A stretch of 64,000 nucleotides of DNA from Variovorax sp. PAMC26660 (GCF_014302995.1 NZ_CP060295.1:7183501-7247500), one strand, 5' to 3'. Positions 41,453 through 51,109 are shown, counted from the first letter of the stretch. The notes: generated from the sequence alone by a model not told the origin. Made by a program: numbers and translations.

Positions 41453-42888
41453 GCGCAACGGCCCTGTCACTCGCCCTCATGCCGGGGCGGTGGCTTCGCG
41501 AAGGCTGGCGCCGCTTGCGGCGGCCTTCACTGGTGCGCCGTCTCATGTTCGCGCAGATGGCAACGATGACGCTGCTGTGGAGCCTGGCGATCGGGCTGGT
41601 GGTGAACTCCGCGATGACCGACGACCTGTCGGTCATCGATGCCTCCCAGCGCAGCATGCTGCTGGTCGCGCAGAACCTGGCCGACAAGCCGGCCAAACAG
41701 TACGAGAGCCTGCGCGCCATGGACCTGGCGCTGCGCAATGCCTTCGGCAACGGCGACGACGCCACGCTGTCGCCCAGCGTCATCGTGTGGCAGCACGGCC
41801 GCCAGGTCTACCGCTCCGACGGCGTGCCGTCGGACATCGTGAACACGCGGCCGGACGTCGCCGAGCCCGTGGAGATCGACGGCAAGTCCTGGCGGGCGCG
41901 CACCATCGAGTCGCCTTCGGGCAAAACCAGCGTCACGCTCGTCACGCCCGGCGGCGTGCAGATGTGGCTCACCTTCCAGTCGCGCGGCTACTACCTGCTG
42001 CCGCTGGTCATCAGCGTGCCCTTTCTGCTGTTCCCGGCCTGGCTGTCGATCCGGCTCGCGCTGCGGCCCTGGCGCACGGTGGCCAAGGAGATCGCCTCGC
42101 GCGGCCCGCACGACCTGGCGCCAGTCTCGATCCAGCCGCGGCACGAAGAACTGCAGCCGCTGGTGCACAACTTCAACGCGCTGATGGGAAGGCTGCGCGC
42201 GAGCATCGCGCGGGAGCAGAGTTTCATCGCCGATGCCGCGCACGAACTGCGCACGCCGATTGCCGCGATGCGGGTCAACGTCGAGGCGCTGCAGGCCCTG
42301 TTGACGCAATACATTCCCACCGAACGCCAGCACGAGCTGTTCGCGCGCGTGCTCAGCAGCAACGCCCGCGCGGAGCGGCTGGTCGGCCAGCTGCTGCGCT
42401 TGATGCGCAGCCATGCGAACGCCTCCGCGCCGCGGCCGCTGCGGCTGGACGACCTGGTGCAGGAGCGGCTGGCCGCCCTCTCCACGCTGGCGCATGTGCG
42501 CGAGGTCGAGATCGAACTCGTGGCCGACGAGCGGGTGGAGATCGTGGGCGACCGCGACGGCCTGGTCTCGATGATCGACAACCTGATCGACAACGCGACC
42601 AAGTACAGCCCCGCGGGCTCGGTCGTGAGCGTCGGCATCCGGCGGATCGTCGACGAGGCGGTACTGACAGTGGCCGACCAGGGCTCGGGCATTGCGCCGG
42701 CATTGCGCGAACGCGTGTTCGACCGTTTCTTTCGCGATCCCGACCAGGTACAGACCGGCAGCGGTCTCGGGCTGGCCATCGTGCTGGCGGTGGTCGACGC
42801 GCATGGCGGCGCCATCGCGCTCAGCGACACCGGCACAGGCAAGGGCCTGCAGGTGACGGTGCGGATACCGCTCGTGCTGCGGGTCTAG
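41449..42888 (+). CDS. QseC-like sensor histidine kinase
   Basis: A 479-residue kinase: TM1 (MFAQMATMTLLWSLAIGLVV), a periplasmic domain of ~130 residues, TM2 (YYLLPLVISVPFLLFPAWL), a HAMP-like linker, H-box DAAHELRTPIAAMRVN, N-box LIDNATKYSP, G1 DQGSGIAP, G2 TGSGLGLAIV. Signal unknown. Its TAG shares CTAG with the stop of the convergent single-domain receiver gene, a layout also seen at the other sensor kinase (20155-20158). Confidence 0.92.
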   Translation: MSATALSLALMPGRWLREGWRRLRRPSLVRRLMFAQMATMTLLWSLAIGLVVNSAMTDDLSVIDASQRSMLLVAQNLADKPAKQYESLRAMDLALRNAFGNGDDATLSPSVIVWQHGRQVYRSDGVPSDIVNTRPDVAEPVEIDGKSWRARTIESPSGKTSVTLVTPGGVQMWLTFQSRGYYLLPLVISVPFLLFPAWLSIRLALRPWRTVAKEIASRGPHDLAPVSIQPRHEELQPLVHNFNALMGRLRASIAREQSFIADAAHELRTPIAAMRVNVEALQALLTQYIPTERQHELFARVLSSNARAERLVGQLLRLMRSHANASAPRPLRLDDLVQERLAALSTLAHVREVEIELVADERVEIVGDRDGLVSMIDNLIDNATKYSPAGSVVSVGIRRIVDEAVLTVADQGSGIAPALRERVFDRFFRDPDQVQTGSGLGLAIVLAVVDAHGGAIALSDTGTGKGLQVTVRIPLVLRV

Positions 42889-43265
42889 CGGCCTTCGGCC
42901 TCCAGGCCGGCACACAGCGCGAAGAACCCATCAAGTTCCAGCGACTTGTCGAACACCGCATCGGCACCGAGTTCACGCGCCCAGTCGGCAATCTCGCCAG
43001 TGGCGTAGTTGCTCAGCACCACCACGCGCTGCCCCGGCCTGCACCTGCCGCTGCGCTTGACGATGCCCAGGCCCGACCCTTCCTGCAGGAAGAGATCGAC
43101 CACCAGCAGGTCCCAGGCGCCCGGGTTCTCCTCGAGCCATGCCACGGCCTCGGCCTCGGTGCTGGCAGTGCCGATCAGATGGATGTCGACCTCGTCCTCC
43201 ATGGCGGCAATGAGGTTGTGGCGGATGAGGGAGTTGTCTTCGACAAGAAAAGTGGAAAGCGGCAC
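42885..43265 (-). CDS. Single-domain response regulator (CheY-like receiver)
   Basis: A 126-residue receiver without an output domain: MPLSTFLVEDNSLIRHNLIAAM, phospho-Asp in WDLLVVDLFLQEGSGLGIV, and a Lys in the FDKSLELDGF position. GTG start at 43265. It is convergent with and overlaps the QseC-like kinase by its stop codon. It may act by protein-protein contact or as a phosphate sink for nearby kinases; no partner is certain. Confidence 0.87.
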   Translation of the reverse strand: MPLSTFLVEDNSLIRHNLIAAMEDEVDIHLIGTASTEAEAVAWLEENPGAWDLLVVDLFLQEGSGLGIVKRSGRCRPGQRVVVLSNYATGEIADWARELGADAVFDKSLELDGFFALCAGLEAEGR

Positions 43266-43419
43266 GGCGAAAAGGCAGGGTCGATGGGCAATGCGCAGAG
43301 CCTACGCGAATGCGGCGCCGTGCCGGTGGGCACGTGGCCCTGCTTGCGGTAGGAGATGCGGCCGGCGGGCCCGTAAACTGGCGCTCACATCCCCGCTTCA
43401 CCCCTTCCCTGACCGACGA

Positions 43420-44178
43420 ATGGACGCCATGACACAGCCTCTTCCACCGATCACCCCTGCACTGGCCAAGGCCTTCGCGCCCAACGGCACGCTGCGCGCC
43501 TCGATCAACCTCGGCAATCCGATCCTCGCCAACAAGGATGCGGCCAGCGGCGAGCCGGTCGGCGTGTCGATCGATCTCGCACGCGAGTTCGCGCGGCTGC
43601 TCGGCGTGGGCATCGAACTCGTGGTGTTCGAGAAGGCCGCCGCCTCCGTCGATGCGGTGAAGAACGAGAAGGCCGACATCGGCTTTTTCGCCATCGACCC
43701 GGCACGCAGCGAAGGGCTGCGCTTCACCGCGCCTTATGTGCTCATCGAAGGCAGCTACCTCGTGCCAGCGTCATCGGCATTGACCGACAACGCGCAGGTC
43801 GACGCCAAGGGCCATCGCATCTCGGTCGGCTCGGGCAGCGCCTACGACCTGTTCCTCACGCGCGAGATCAAGCAGGCCGAGATCGTTCGCCTGCAGGGCG
43901 CGGGGCCCGCGCTGGCCGCCGTGCGTTCGGGCGATGTCGAGGTGGCGGCCGGCATCCGCCAACTGCTCGAAGGCGAAGCGCAACGCGCACCGGGCGTGCG
44001 CGTGCTGCCGGGGCGCTTCATGGTGATCCAGCAGGCCATGGGCACGCCGGCCAGCCGTGGCGCCGATGCGCAAGCCCTGCTGGCCGCCTTCGTCGAGGAG
44101 ATGAAGGCCAGCGGCTTCGTGGCCGATGCGCTGAAGCGCCATCGCATCGAAGGCGCGATCGTTGCGCCTTCGGCCTGA
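43420..44178 (+). CDS. Amino-acid-type substrate-binding protein (SBP_bac_3) without signal peptide
   Basis: A 252-residue protein with the SBP_bac_3 pattern (GTLRASINLGNPILANKD, GVSIDLAREFARLLGVGIELVVFEKAA, DIGFFAIDPARSEGLRFTAPYVLIEGSYLV). The N-terminus MDAMTQPLPPITPALAKAFAP is not hydrophobic, and no upstream start in frame would give a credible signal peptide. It may therefore be cytoplasmic, perhaps a solute sensor or enzyme-like relative (as with cyclohexadienyl dehydratase-like folds). ATG 43420 or 43429. Confidence 0.8.
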   Translation: MDAMTQPLPPITPALAKAFAPNGTLRASINLGNPILANKDAASGEPVGVSIDLAREFARLLGVGIELVVFEKAAASVDAVKNEKADIGFFAIDPARSEGLRFTAPYVLIEGSYLVPASSALTDNAQVDAKGHRISVGSGSAYDLFLTREIKQAEIVRLQGAGPALAAVRSGDVEVAAGIRQLLEGEAQRAPGVRVLPGRFMVIQQAMGTPASRGADAQALLAAFVEEMKASGFVADALKRHRIEGAIVAPSA

Positions 44179-44202
44179 CGGCGATGGCGATGGCGTACGG
44201 GC

Positions 44203-44613
44203 TTACAGCTTGTACGCCTCCACCGGCCCCTGCGAATAGAACAGGAAGTAGCCGGTCTGCGTGCTGAAGTCGTTTTTCTTCCAGCCTGCGGGCACCTTGA
44301 AGATGCCGAGCTGGTCGCTTGCCACGCCAAGGAAGGCGGTGTTCTCCTTGTCGGTGGTGATCTTGTTCCAGCGCTCGCGCGTCACCGGCTGCATCTGCAT
44401 CTTGGCTTCGCTCCAGTCGGGCGTGCGCACCTTGTCGCGCATGACGTAGCGGTCGCCCTGCCGCTCGATCTTCACCAGTTCCTTGAGCACGCCGTCCTGC
44501 TTGACGGCATAGACGCCGACCAGCGCGTCCTCGGGCCCACTGCCTGCGCCGCAAGCGGCCAAGAGCAGCAAGGCACAGGTGCCGGCGCCCAACCATTTCA
44601 ATATTCTGTTCAT
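44203..44613 (-). CDS. Hypothetical lipoprotein
   Basis: A 136-residue protein. MNRILKWLGAGTCALLLLAAC has a lipobox (LAAC), so it is probably anchored to a membrane. The mature domain is polar with beta-strand-like segments (ALVGVYAVKQDGVLKELVKIERQGDRY is cited as ALVGVYAVKQDGVLKE and LVKIERQGDRY). No family is recognised. ATG 44613 follows AGGA. It lies between the SBP gene (convergent) and the M1 peptidase gene on the same strand. Confidence 0.7.
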   Translation of the reverse strand: MNRILKWLGAGTCALLLLAACGAGSGPEDALVGVYAVKQDGVLKELVKIERQGDRYVMRDKVRTPDWSEAKMQMQPVTRERWNKITTDKENTAFLGVASDQLGIFKVPAGWKKNDFSTQTGYFLFYSQGPVEAYKL

Positions 44614-44697
44614 GATGATCCTGTGATGAGAGGCATGCGCCGCCGACCGCGCCTGTCATGGCCCGGCCGGCGGCGTCATGCGTGGTGAGTCAGTGGC

Positions 44698-46941
44698 TCA
44701 ACGCTTGTCGTTGTCACGCAGCTTCAGGTTGCCCTGGAAGCGCAGCGCGTGCGGGTACTCTTCCTGGGCCCCGGCGTCCTGCGCCACCATCTTCTGCTGG
44801 CTCATTTCCGTCTTGGCCAAGAGCGGTGCCGGCAGGTTGACGATGTTCTTGATCTGGTCGTACTGCACCTGCGTGATGCGCCCCACGCCCAGCAGGCGGA
44901 AGGCATCGCGCTCGATGTTCAGCAGCAACGGCTTGTTGGCCCCGAAGTACTGCGCCTTGGCCAGCAGGTCGCTCCACGACTGCGCGCTGTAGTTGCTCAC
45001 GTAGTAGTCCTGCCCGGTCGGCCCGGCCAGCACGGCAGTGCAACCCGGCAGCTCCAGTTGCGTGCTGTTGGTCGACATCACGAAGGTCTTGCGCTGGTCC
45101 ATCGCATCGCCATACGCCAGCGTGACGGGAATGTTCCACGTCGAGGCCGGAAACTGGTTCTGGTTGGGAAATGACTCCTGCGTGATGTTCACGTAGGTGC
45201 GGTCGCCGGCGCATTGCGCGTCCACCGTCAGCAGCGGAATGCCGGTCTGGCGGATGAAGCTGTCGCCGATGTCGCTGACCTTCTTGCCGCCGCTCGCCTT
45301 CTCCAGCGAAGTCCACAGACGCGTGGGCGTGACGTTGCCGAAGGCGTAGTCCTTCAGGTAGATCTGCAGGCCCTTTTGCATGGCCTCTTCGCCGATGTAG
45401 TTCTGGATCGTCTCCAGCACATGACTGCCCTTGTTGTAGACAAAGATCGACGGGCTGATGAAGCCGAACGAACCCGCATCGTTGAGGTTGCGTTGTACCG
45501 GCACCGCCGTGTTGCGCAGGTCGGCCACGATCACGTTGTGCTTGTCCAGAACGAAGTCGGAGAAGCTGTAGTACTCGGGGTGGAATTTGATCGTGGTGCG
45601 GCGCTCGAACCAGCGCGCGAACGACTCGTTCAGCCACACGTTGTCCCACCAGTCGAGCGTGACCAGGTCACCGAACCACTGGTGCGCAATCTCGTGCGTG
45701 ACCACCGTCACCGAATACAGCGTGGGCTTGTCGCCCGGCTTGGTGAGCACCGCGTCGGCAAACTCGAAGATGGCGCCCCAGTTCTCCATGCCACCGAAGC
45801 CGGTGTTCGGCTTGTTGTTGTAGCTGTCGTTGGCCGCGATGGTGTCGAACTTCTTGATCGGCAGCGGAATGCCCGTGTACTTGTAGTAGTAGTCCATGGC
45901 CACCTTGGTCCATTCCATCGGGAAGGTGGCCCAGGTGGAGCGGCCCGGCGGCGTGAACCAGCGCAGCGGAATGTCGGTGCCATCGAGCGGGTTCTTGAAG
46001 GTGTCGGGCAGGATGTCGAACTTGCCGCCGCCGAAGAAGGTGAGGTACATCGGCATCGACGGTGTCCTCTCGAACGACACCTGCTGGTAGCCGTCGGGCA
46101 GTTTCACCGCCGACTTCTGCGCGCCGTTCGACACGGTCTTCCAGTCGCCCGGCACCTCGGCCGAAATCTCGAAGGTGTGGCGAAAGGCCGGCTCGTCCCA
46201 GCCTGGAAACCACTGCCGCGCGTAGTTGGTTTCGCCCTGCGTCACGATGGCGTCGCTGCTCACGCCCTCGGGTGTGGACAGCCCCACCTTGAAGATGCCT
46301 GTGGCGGCCGAGCAGAACGGGTTGCGCTGTACTTCGGCGGGCGGGCAGTACTCGGCATCCGAGAACTGGATCTTGCCGTCCCACTCCATGTGCAGCAGGT
46401 ACTTGCCCTTGGCGATCTGCCCGTCGTTCAGGCGAAGTTGCACGAAGTCGCCCAGCGTCTGCGGCGTCGGGATCAGCGGTATCGCCTCGGCCGGGTTCGA
46501 CACCTTGCGCAGCGTGGTGCGACCCTTCGCAAAGTTCAGGTTGTGCGCGGCAACGACGATCGCATCGACCGGCTTGAGCACTTCGATCTCCACATCGCCA
46601 CGGCCTACGAAGGTCTTGAGCGCCGCATCAGGCCGGAACCACAGCTTGTAGTTGCTGGGCCAGACGGTGTCGGGCAGCTCCATCGGCTTCGCGGAACGGT
46701 CGACGGCCGCGAGGGCCGCATCCGCTGCGGTGGGCACGCCGTCGTCGGGCGCCTTCTTCGTCGCGTCCATGCCGTCAAGAGCGGGGGCCGAAGCCGCCGG
46801 GCTCGCCGGGGCGCCGAGGCCGACGCCTGCACCACCGAATGAAGAGCCGCTGTCGCCTCCACCGCCACATGCCGTCAATGCGGCAAGGGTCACAGCGGTG
46901 ATGGCAAGATGATTGACGAAGGGTTGGTTGAGTTTTTTCAT
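44698..46941 (-). CDS. M1 family zinc aminopeptidase, lipoprotein
   Basis: A 747-residue gluzincin. Signal KKLNQPFVNHLAITAVTLAALTAC with lipobox LTAC, then a Gly/Ser/Ala-rich linker and the M1 N-domain. Catalytic features: the exopeptidase motif GGMEN, then His416-Glu417-x2-His420 (THEIAHQWFGD) and Glu439 (WLNESFARW), the exact HEXXH-x18-E spacing. The C-terminal domain is short for aminopeptidase N. It probably trims peptides at the cell envelope. ATG 46941 is preceded by AGAGG. No operon partners. Confidence 0.93.
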   Translation of the reverse strand: MKKLNQPFVNHLAITAVTLAALTACGGGGDSGSSFGGAGVGLGAPASPAASAPALDGMDATKKAPDDGVPTAADAALAAVDRSAKPMELPDTVWPSNYKLWFRPDAALKTFVGRGDVEIEVLKPVDAIVVAAHNLNFAKGRTTLRKVSNPAEAIPLIPTPQTLGDFVQLRLNDGQIAKGKYLLHMEWDGKIQFSDAEYCPPAEVQRNPFCSAATGIFKVGLSTPEGVSSDAIVTQGETNYARQWFPGWDEPAFRHTFEISAEVPGDWKTVSNGAQKSAVKLPDGYQQVSFERTPSMPMYLTFFGGGKFDILPDTFKNPLDGTDIPLRWFTPPGRSTWATFPMEWTKVAMDYYYKYTGIPLPIKKFDTIAANDSYNNKPNTGFGGMENWGAIFEFADAVLTKPGDKPTLYSVTVVTHEIAHQWFGDLVTLDWWDNVWLNESFARWFERRTTIKFHPEYYSFSDFVLDKHNVIVADLRNTAVPVQRNLNDAGSFGFISPSIFVYNKGSHVLETIQNYIGEEAMQKGLQIYLKDYAFGNVTPTRLWTSLEKASGGKKVSDIGDSFIRQTGIPLLTVDAQCAGDRTYVNITQESFPNQNQFPASTWNIPVTLAYGDAMDQRKTFVMSTNSTQLELPGCTAVLAGPTGQDYYVSNYSAQSWSDLLAKAQYFGANKPLLLNIERDAFRLLGVGRITQVQYDQIKNIVNLPAPLLAKTEMSQQKMVAQDAGAQEEYPHALRFQGNLKLRDNDKR

Positions 46942-47613
46942 GATCGCCTCTGGGTAAGGACATGCGCTCCCCTGCATGCATCGACGGGTAGCCGGTGCTG
47001 CGCGGGCAGGCGCGGTGATGGAATGAAGAACAACGAATCGGGCAGGCAGCACCGCGCCCTTCCGGCGAACGACACGTTCGTCAGAACAACACGAAGACGC
47101 CACGGTTTTTCGTCGGCCCGGCACAGCACGGACGTGCCACGCCAGGCCTCGCCGCAATCAATGCGGGCGGCCCCAGGATGCGAGGGGTGATGTGGTCCAT
47201 TCCCGTCGATGCGCGGGGTGGATGAGATGTGGGGTCGGGCCTTGGGCTGGTGGTGCGCCTTCAGCGTCCACGCATCGGCGCTGCCCGCTTCCGCGCTGCG
47301 GAAACGGCATGTGCCGTGGTGGCAATGGCAAGATGCTTTGCGGCTCTTCTCGTTGGTGTCACGCGCATTCCCCCGTCCATTAGGTGCGCTCAGTTTTAGC
47401 TGATCGAATGCGACGGCTCAACGACTCGCGGAACTTTTCTCTCTCAAAATGTTCGCGCGCCATAGCCCGAATGGCGTCATGCAATGCAACGCGTGTCGTG
47501 CGATACGAAGATGGTTCCGTCGCTGCAACACATGCTCACGCAGATGACAGATTTCATGCGTGATCGCTGTGACACCGTTGCCACAGTACGAAGGTTCGTG
47601 TGGCCGCCCAACG
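46942..47613. other. 672-base region without a convincing gene
   Basis: It lies between the M1 peptidase start and the MFS gene end. Several short open frames exist on both strands, but none shows a family motif, a Shine-Dalgarno or the codon pattern of the neighbours. The stretch around 47385-47640 is visibly less GC-rich than its surroundings. No terminal inverted repeats, direct repeats or tRNA-like fold were seen. It must hold the promoter of the peptidase gene. Confidence 0.6.
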
Positions 47614-48930
47614 CTACGAAAGTTGTGAACCCGAAACTGCAACCACGCTGCGCGAACGCTCGCGGAGCCACAGCAGAAGGCCGCATCCGAACACCACCAC
47701 TTGCGTACCGATCAGCAGCGCGAAGCCCGCGAAGAAACCCGCGGCCGACGAAGCCGGCGTGACGGCCGCGCCGGCACCACCCGCGCCGTGCGACACCGCA
47801 CTGATCACGCCGCCCATCAGTGCCGGCATGAAGCCTGCCACCAGGCTGCCTGCGCCGTTGGTCACGCCGAACGCACTCGCCGTGTGCTCCGGCCGTGCGC
47901 AATGCTGCACAGTGCTCGGAATGGCCGGGCTCTGCAGGCCCCAGAAGAAGTTGGCCGCCACGAGGCAGCAGGCCGCCACATAGGGGTTGTGCGCGTTGAT
48001 CGCCATCAGCACCGCCAGCGCCACGCCGATGCTCGCGCCCATGAAGATGAAGGGCACGCGCTCGCGGCCAATCTTGTCGATCAGCACGCCGCCCACGAAC
48101 ACGGCAAGCACCGTGGCGTACTGCGGCGCGGACGCGAGCCAGCCCATCTCGCGCATCGAGAAGCCGCGCGCCTCGCGCAGGTAGGTCGGCAGCCAGTTAC
48201 TGCTGCCCCAGAGATAGGCCAGCGCCGCCGAGGTCAGCAGCGTGATGAGGAACAGGTGCCGCGTCTGCAGGGCGCCGCGCACGATGCCGCCCACGCGCGC
48301 CATCGCTTCACCGAAGGACGACGGCCGCACGCCATCGGCATGCGCGGGCGGCATGCGCACGAACGCCAGCACCAGCGGAATGCCGAGCGCGATGTTCAGC
48401 ACGCCGAGCACGTGGAACGAACTGTCCCAATCGAACTGCGTGAGCAGGTAGCCGACCAGCGGATAGCCGATGGCCAGGCCGAGCCCGGTGCCCATGTTGA
48501 CGATGGCATTGGGCTTGCCGTTCTCGTGGCTCTGGAAATGCGCCTTGATGTAGGACGAGGCCAGCGAGAACAGCGGCCCTTCCGACACGCCCAGCAGGAT
48601 GCGCGAGGCCAGCAGCATGCCGTAGCTGTGGAACATGGGCGAGGCCCAGGTCACCACGCCCCACAGCACCAGCCCGTAGACCAGGCTGCGGCGCACGCCG
48701 AACAGCGTCGAGCAGAACGGCGTGAGCACGAAGGCCGACACGCCGTAGCCCAGCATGAAGGCGGTGGCCAGCAGGCCCTGGCTCACGCGGTCGTCGGCAG
48801 CGAGCCCCACGTGCGCAAGGAACGCGGGGTCGGTGATCAGCACCGCGATGTTGATGCGGTCCACGTAGGAGATCGCGACGATCACGAACAGCGTGATGAC
48901 GCCGTACCAACGAAAGTTCTTGCTCTGCAT
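47614..48930 (-). CDS. MFS transporter, anion:cation symporter (ACS) type
   Basis: A 438-residue permease with twelve predicted membrane segments. The start FRWYGVITLFVIVAISYVDRINIAV contains the D-R-x-N pattern of ACS-family transporters for aromatic and organic acids, and LASRILLGVSEGPLFSLASS the conserved R-x-LLG-x-EG. Last gene of the minus-strand catabolic string; likely brings in the substrate anion. The gap to the porin gene is 37 bases. Confidence 0.9.
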   Translation of the reverse strand: MQSKNFRWYGVITLFVIVAISYVDRINIAVLITDPAFLAHVGLAADDRVSQGLLATAFMLGYGVSAFVLTPFCSTLFGVRRSLVYGLVLWGVVTWASPMFHSYGMLLASRILLGVSEGPLFSLASSYIKAHFQSHENGKPNAIVNMGTGLGLAIGYPLVGYLLTQFDWDSSFHVLGVLNIALGIPLVLAFVRMPPAHADGVRPSSFGEAMARVGGIVRGALQTRHLFLITLLTSAALAYLWGSSNWLPTYLREARGFSMREMGWLASAPQYATVLAVFVGGVLIDKIGRERVPFIFMGASIGVALAVLMAINAHNPYVAACCLVAANFFWGLQSPAIPSTVQHCARPEHTASAFGVTNGAGSLVAGFMPALMGGVISAVSHGAGGAGAAVTPASSAAGFFAGFALLIGTQVVVFGCGLLLWLRERSRSVVAVSGSQLS

Positions 48931-48967
48931 GGTGTTCCTGCCGTGGAGTGTTGCTGCGCGGTTGCGC

Positions 48968-50074
48968 CTAGAACATGTGGCGCATGCCGACCTCGGTGCC
49001 GCTGGAGGCGCGGTTCGGCTGCGTGATGGCGCCCGACAGCGCCTGCGTGGCGCCGTTCCTGCTGCTGATGCGCGCGATGGTGGCGTACAGCGCCGTGCGC
49101 TTCGAGAGGTTGTGCACGTAGCCGATGGCCAGCTTCGACGACGTGGGGTTCAGCAGCGCGCCGGCCGGCTGCAGCTTGTAGCGCGCATACGAACCCTTGA
49201 TCTCGCCCGGCCCGATGGGCAACTGGAGCCCGATGAGCGCGCCCTTGCCGTCCGTCGCGCCCTTCGACTCGGTGTAGATCTCGCTCGTGAGCTTGAGGTT
49301 CATCAGCGAAGGTCCGAAGGTATAGGCCGCGCCGAGGTTGGTCACGCGCAGGTCGCCGCTGGCATAGCGCGTCTTGCCGGTGGCGAGCGCGATGTGGAAG
49401 CCGCCGCTCTGGTAGCCGAAGCGCAGCCCCGTGTGATCGCCGTCGTGCCGCGTCGACACCCGCGTGTTGGGCAGCACCGAGAGCGAATCGTTCTCGCCCA
49501 TCGCGTACATCACCTGCCCGTAGAAGCCGCCGAGGTTGGCAGGCAGAAAGTAGCCGATGCTGTTCGATGCGCGCGTGCCGGTCGGCGCCACGAGCCCGCC
49601 CAGGCCGGAAAAATAGATCTGGTTGGCGCCGATGCCGCTGCCGGTGCCGAAGGGATCGAAGATGGCCGTATTCCAGAAGGCCGGCACGTAGTCGCGGCCC
49701 AGCCGCACTTCGCCGAACGGACCCGCCAGGCTCACCGTCGAGCGACGGTTGAAGCTGAGCACGCCCGCGGGGCCGTTGCCGCTGGCCTGGTTGTTCGAGT
49801 TCGAGGGAAAGCCGGTGCCGGTGTCGTTCTGCAGGCCCATCTCGAGCCAGAAGCTGGCCGACAGCCCGCCGCCCAGGTCTTCGGTGCCGCGAAAGCCCAG
49901 CCGGCTGAACATGTTGCCGCTGTTGCTCAACTGCAGCTTGCTGCCCGAACCGGTGCCGCTGCCGCGCGTGTAGGTGACGGCGGCATCGACCACGCCGAAG
50001 AGCGTGAGGGAAGATTGGGCCAGCGCTCCGCCAGCCGCGCTGGCCGAAGCCAGTGCGATCAAGTACTTTTTCAT
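48968..50074 (-). CDS. Gram-negative (Burkholderiales-type) porin
   Basis: A 368-residue outer-membrane beta-barrel of the porin_4/OmpC-like group. Signal peptide MKKYLIALASASAAGGALAQ, mature start SSLTLFGVVDAAVTYTRG (typical SSVTLYG-like opening), and a C-terminal Phe (GTEVGMRHMF) required for barrel assembly. A solute route across the outer membrane for the catabolic cluster. 47 bases after the reductase gene. Confidence 0.92.
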   Translation of the reverse strand: MKKYLIALASASAAGGALAQSSLTLFGVVDAAVTYTRGSGTGSGSKLQLSNSGNMFSRLGFRGTEDLGGGLSASFWLEMGLQNDTGTGFPSNSNNQASGNGPAGVLSFNRRSTVSLAGPFGEVRLGRDYVPAFWNTAIFDPFGTGSGIGANQIYFSGLGGLVAPTGTRASNSIGYFLPANLGGFYGQVMYAMGENDSLSVLPNTRVSTRHDGDHTGLRFGYQSGGFHIALATGKTRYASGDLRVTNLGAAYTFGPSLMNLKLTSEIYTESKGATDGKGALIGLQLPIGPGEIKGSYARYKLQPAGALLNPTSSKLAIGYVHNLSKRTALYATIARISSRNGATQALSGAITQPNRASSGTEVGMRHMF

Positions 50075-50121
50075 TGAATGTCTCGGTTGGTTTTTTTCCT
50101 GGCCGTCTCTTGGGGATGGCC

Positions 50122-51090
50122 TCAGATGTCCAGCACCAGCCGCTCGCCCTTGCAGCGAGAGACGCAGATCATCATGGTCTTGTTGGACGCACGTTCGATC
50201 TTGGTGAGGATGCCGTCGTGGTGCTCGACTTCGCCGTCGAGCACCGCTGTTTCACAGGCGCCGCACACGCCTTCCTTGCAACTGTGGTCGGGGTTGAACC
50301 CGGCATCGATCAGGCTGTCCAGGATCGACTTGCCCGCCGGCACCTCGACGCTCTTGCCACTCCTGGCGCACTGGACCACATAGCCTTGCGTGGCACTCGG
50401 CACCTCCACATGCACGGCGGCGAAGCGCTCGATGTGCGCGTTCGCATGGCCGAGCTGTTCGCAGCTCTTCTCGAACGCATCGAGCATCGGCGTCGGGCCG
50501 CAGCAGTAGTAGTGGCTGTCGGCGCCTTTGCCGCCCAGCAGCGCCACGAGGTCGGGCGGTGCGCCCTTCTCGTTATCGAAATGCCAGGTGAGCTGTATCG
50601 CTTTCTCTTTCGCCAGCGCCTCGATGGCATCGCAGAACGCGGCCTCCTTGCGGGTGCGGGCGCAGTACAGCAACTCCACCGGCTTGCCGATGGCCACGAG
50701 GCGCTGCAGCATGCACCAGATGGGCGTCACGCCGATACCGCCGGCCACCAGCACCGAACGCTCGGCGCCCTCTTGCAGCTTGAAGTTGTTGCGCGGCGCC
50801 GAGATCGGCAGCGTCATGCCAACGCGCAGCTGCTGGTGCACGTAGCGCGAGCCGCCCCGGCTCTTGCGGTCGTTGAGCACGCCGACCACGTAGCGCTGGC
50901 GGTCGCTGGCCGGGTTGCACAGCGAGTAGCTGCGCACCAGCCCGTTGGGCAGGTGCAGGTCGATGTGGGAGCCGGCCTCGAAGGCGGGAAAGTCCACGGC
51001 AGGCGTGGCCGGCCGGAACTCGACGCTGACGATGCCGTCGGCCTCGTAGCGCATGGTGTGCACGAGGGCGTTCAGCGTGGGAGAAGACAT
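50122..51090 (-). CDS. PDR/VanB-type Rieske-oxygenase reductase
   Basis: A 322-residue electron-transfer protein: flavin domain (VRSYSLCNPASDRQRYVVGVL), NAD domain (SVLVAGGIGVTPIWCML, YCCGPTPMLDAFE) and a C-terminal plant-type 2Fe-2S domain (HSCKEGVCGACETAVLDGE … MMICVSRC), the domain order of VanB and phthalate dioxygenase reductase. Takes electrons from NAD(P)H to the neighbouring Rieske oxygenase, whose gene ends 19 bases upstream. ATG 51090 (MSSPTL). Confidence 0.93.
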   Translation of the reverse strand: MSSPTLNALVHTMRYEADGIVSVEFRPATPAVDFPAFEAGSHIDLHLPNGLVRSYSLCNPASDRQRYVVGVLNDRKSRGGSRYVHQQLRVGMTLPISAPRNNFKLQEGAERSVLVAGGIGVTPIWCMLQRLVAIGKPVELLYCARTRKEAAFCDAIEALAKEKAIQLTWHFDNEKGAPPDLVALLGGKGADSHYYCCGPTPMLDAFEKSCEQLGHANAHIERFAAVHVEVPSATQGYVVQCARSGKSVEVPAGKSILDSLIDAGFNPDHSCKEGVCGACETAVLDGEVEHHDGILTKIERASNKTMMICVSRCKGERLVLDI

Positions 51091-51109
51091 GGCGCAGCTC
51101 GCTCCGGGG

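Noticed and set aside
47477..47902. A 141-codon minus-strand frame at the end of the MFS gene
   Set aside because: It overlaps the MFS gene out of frame, and its unique part has no recognisable motif or ribosome-binding site.
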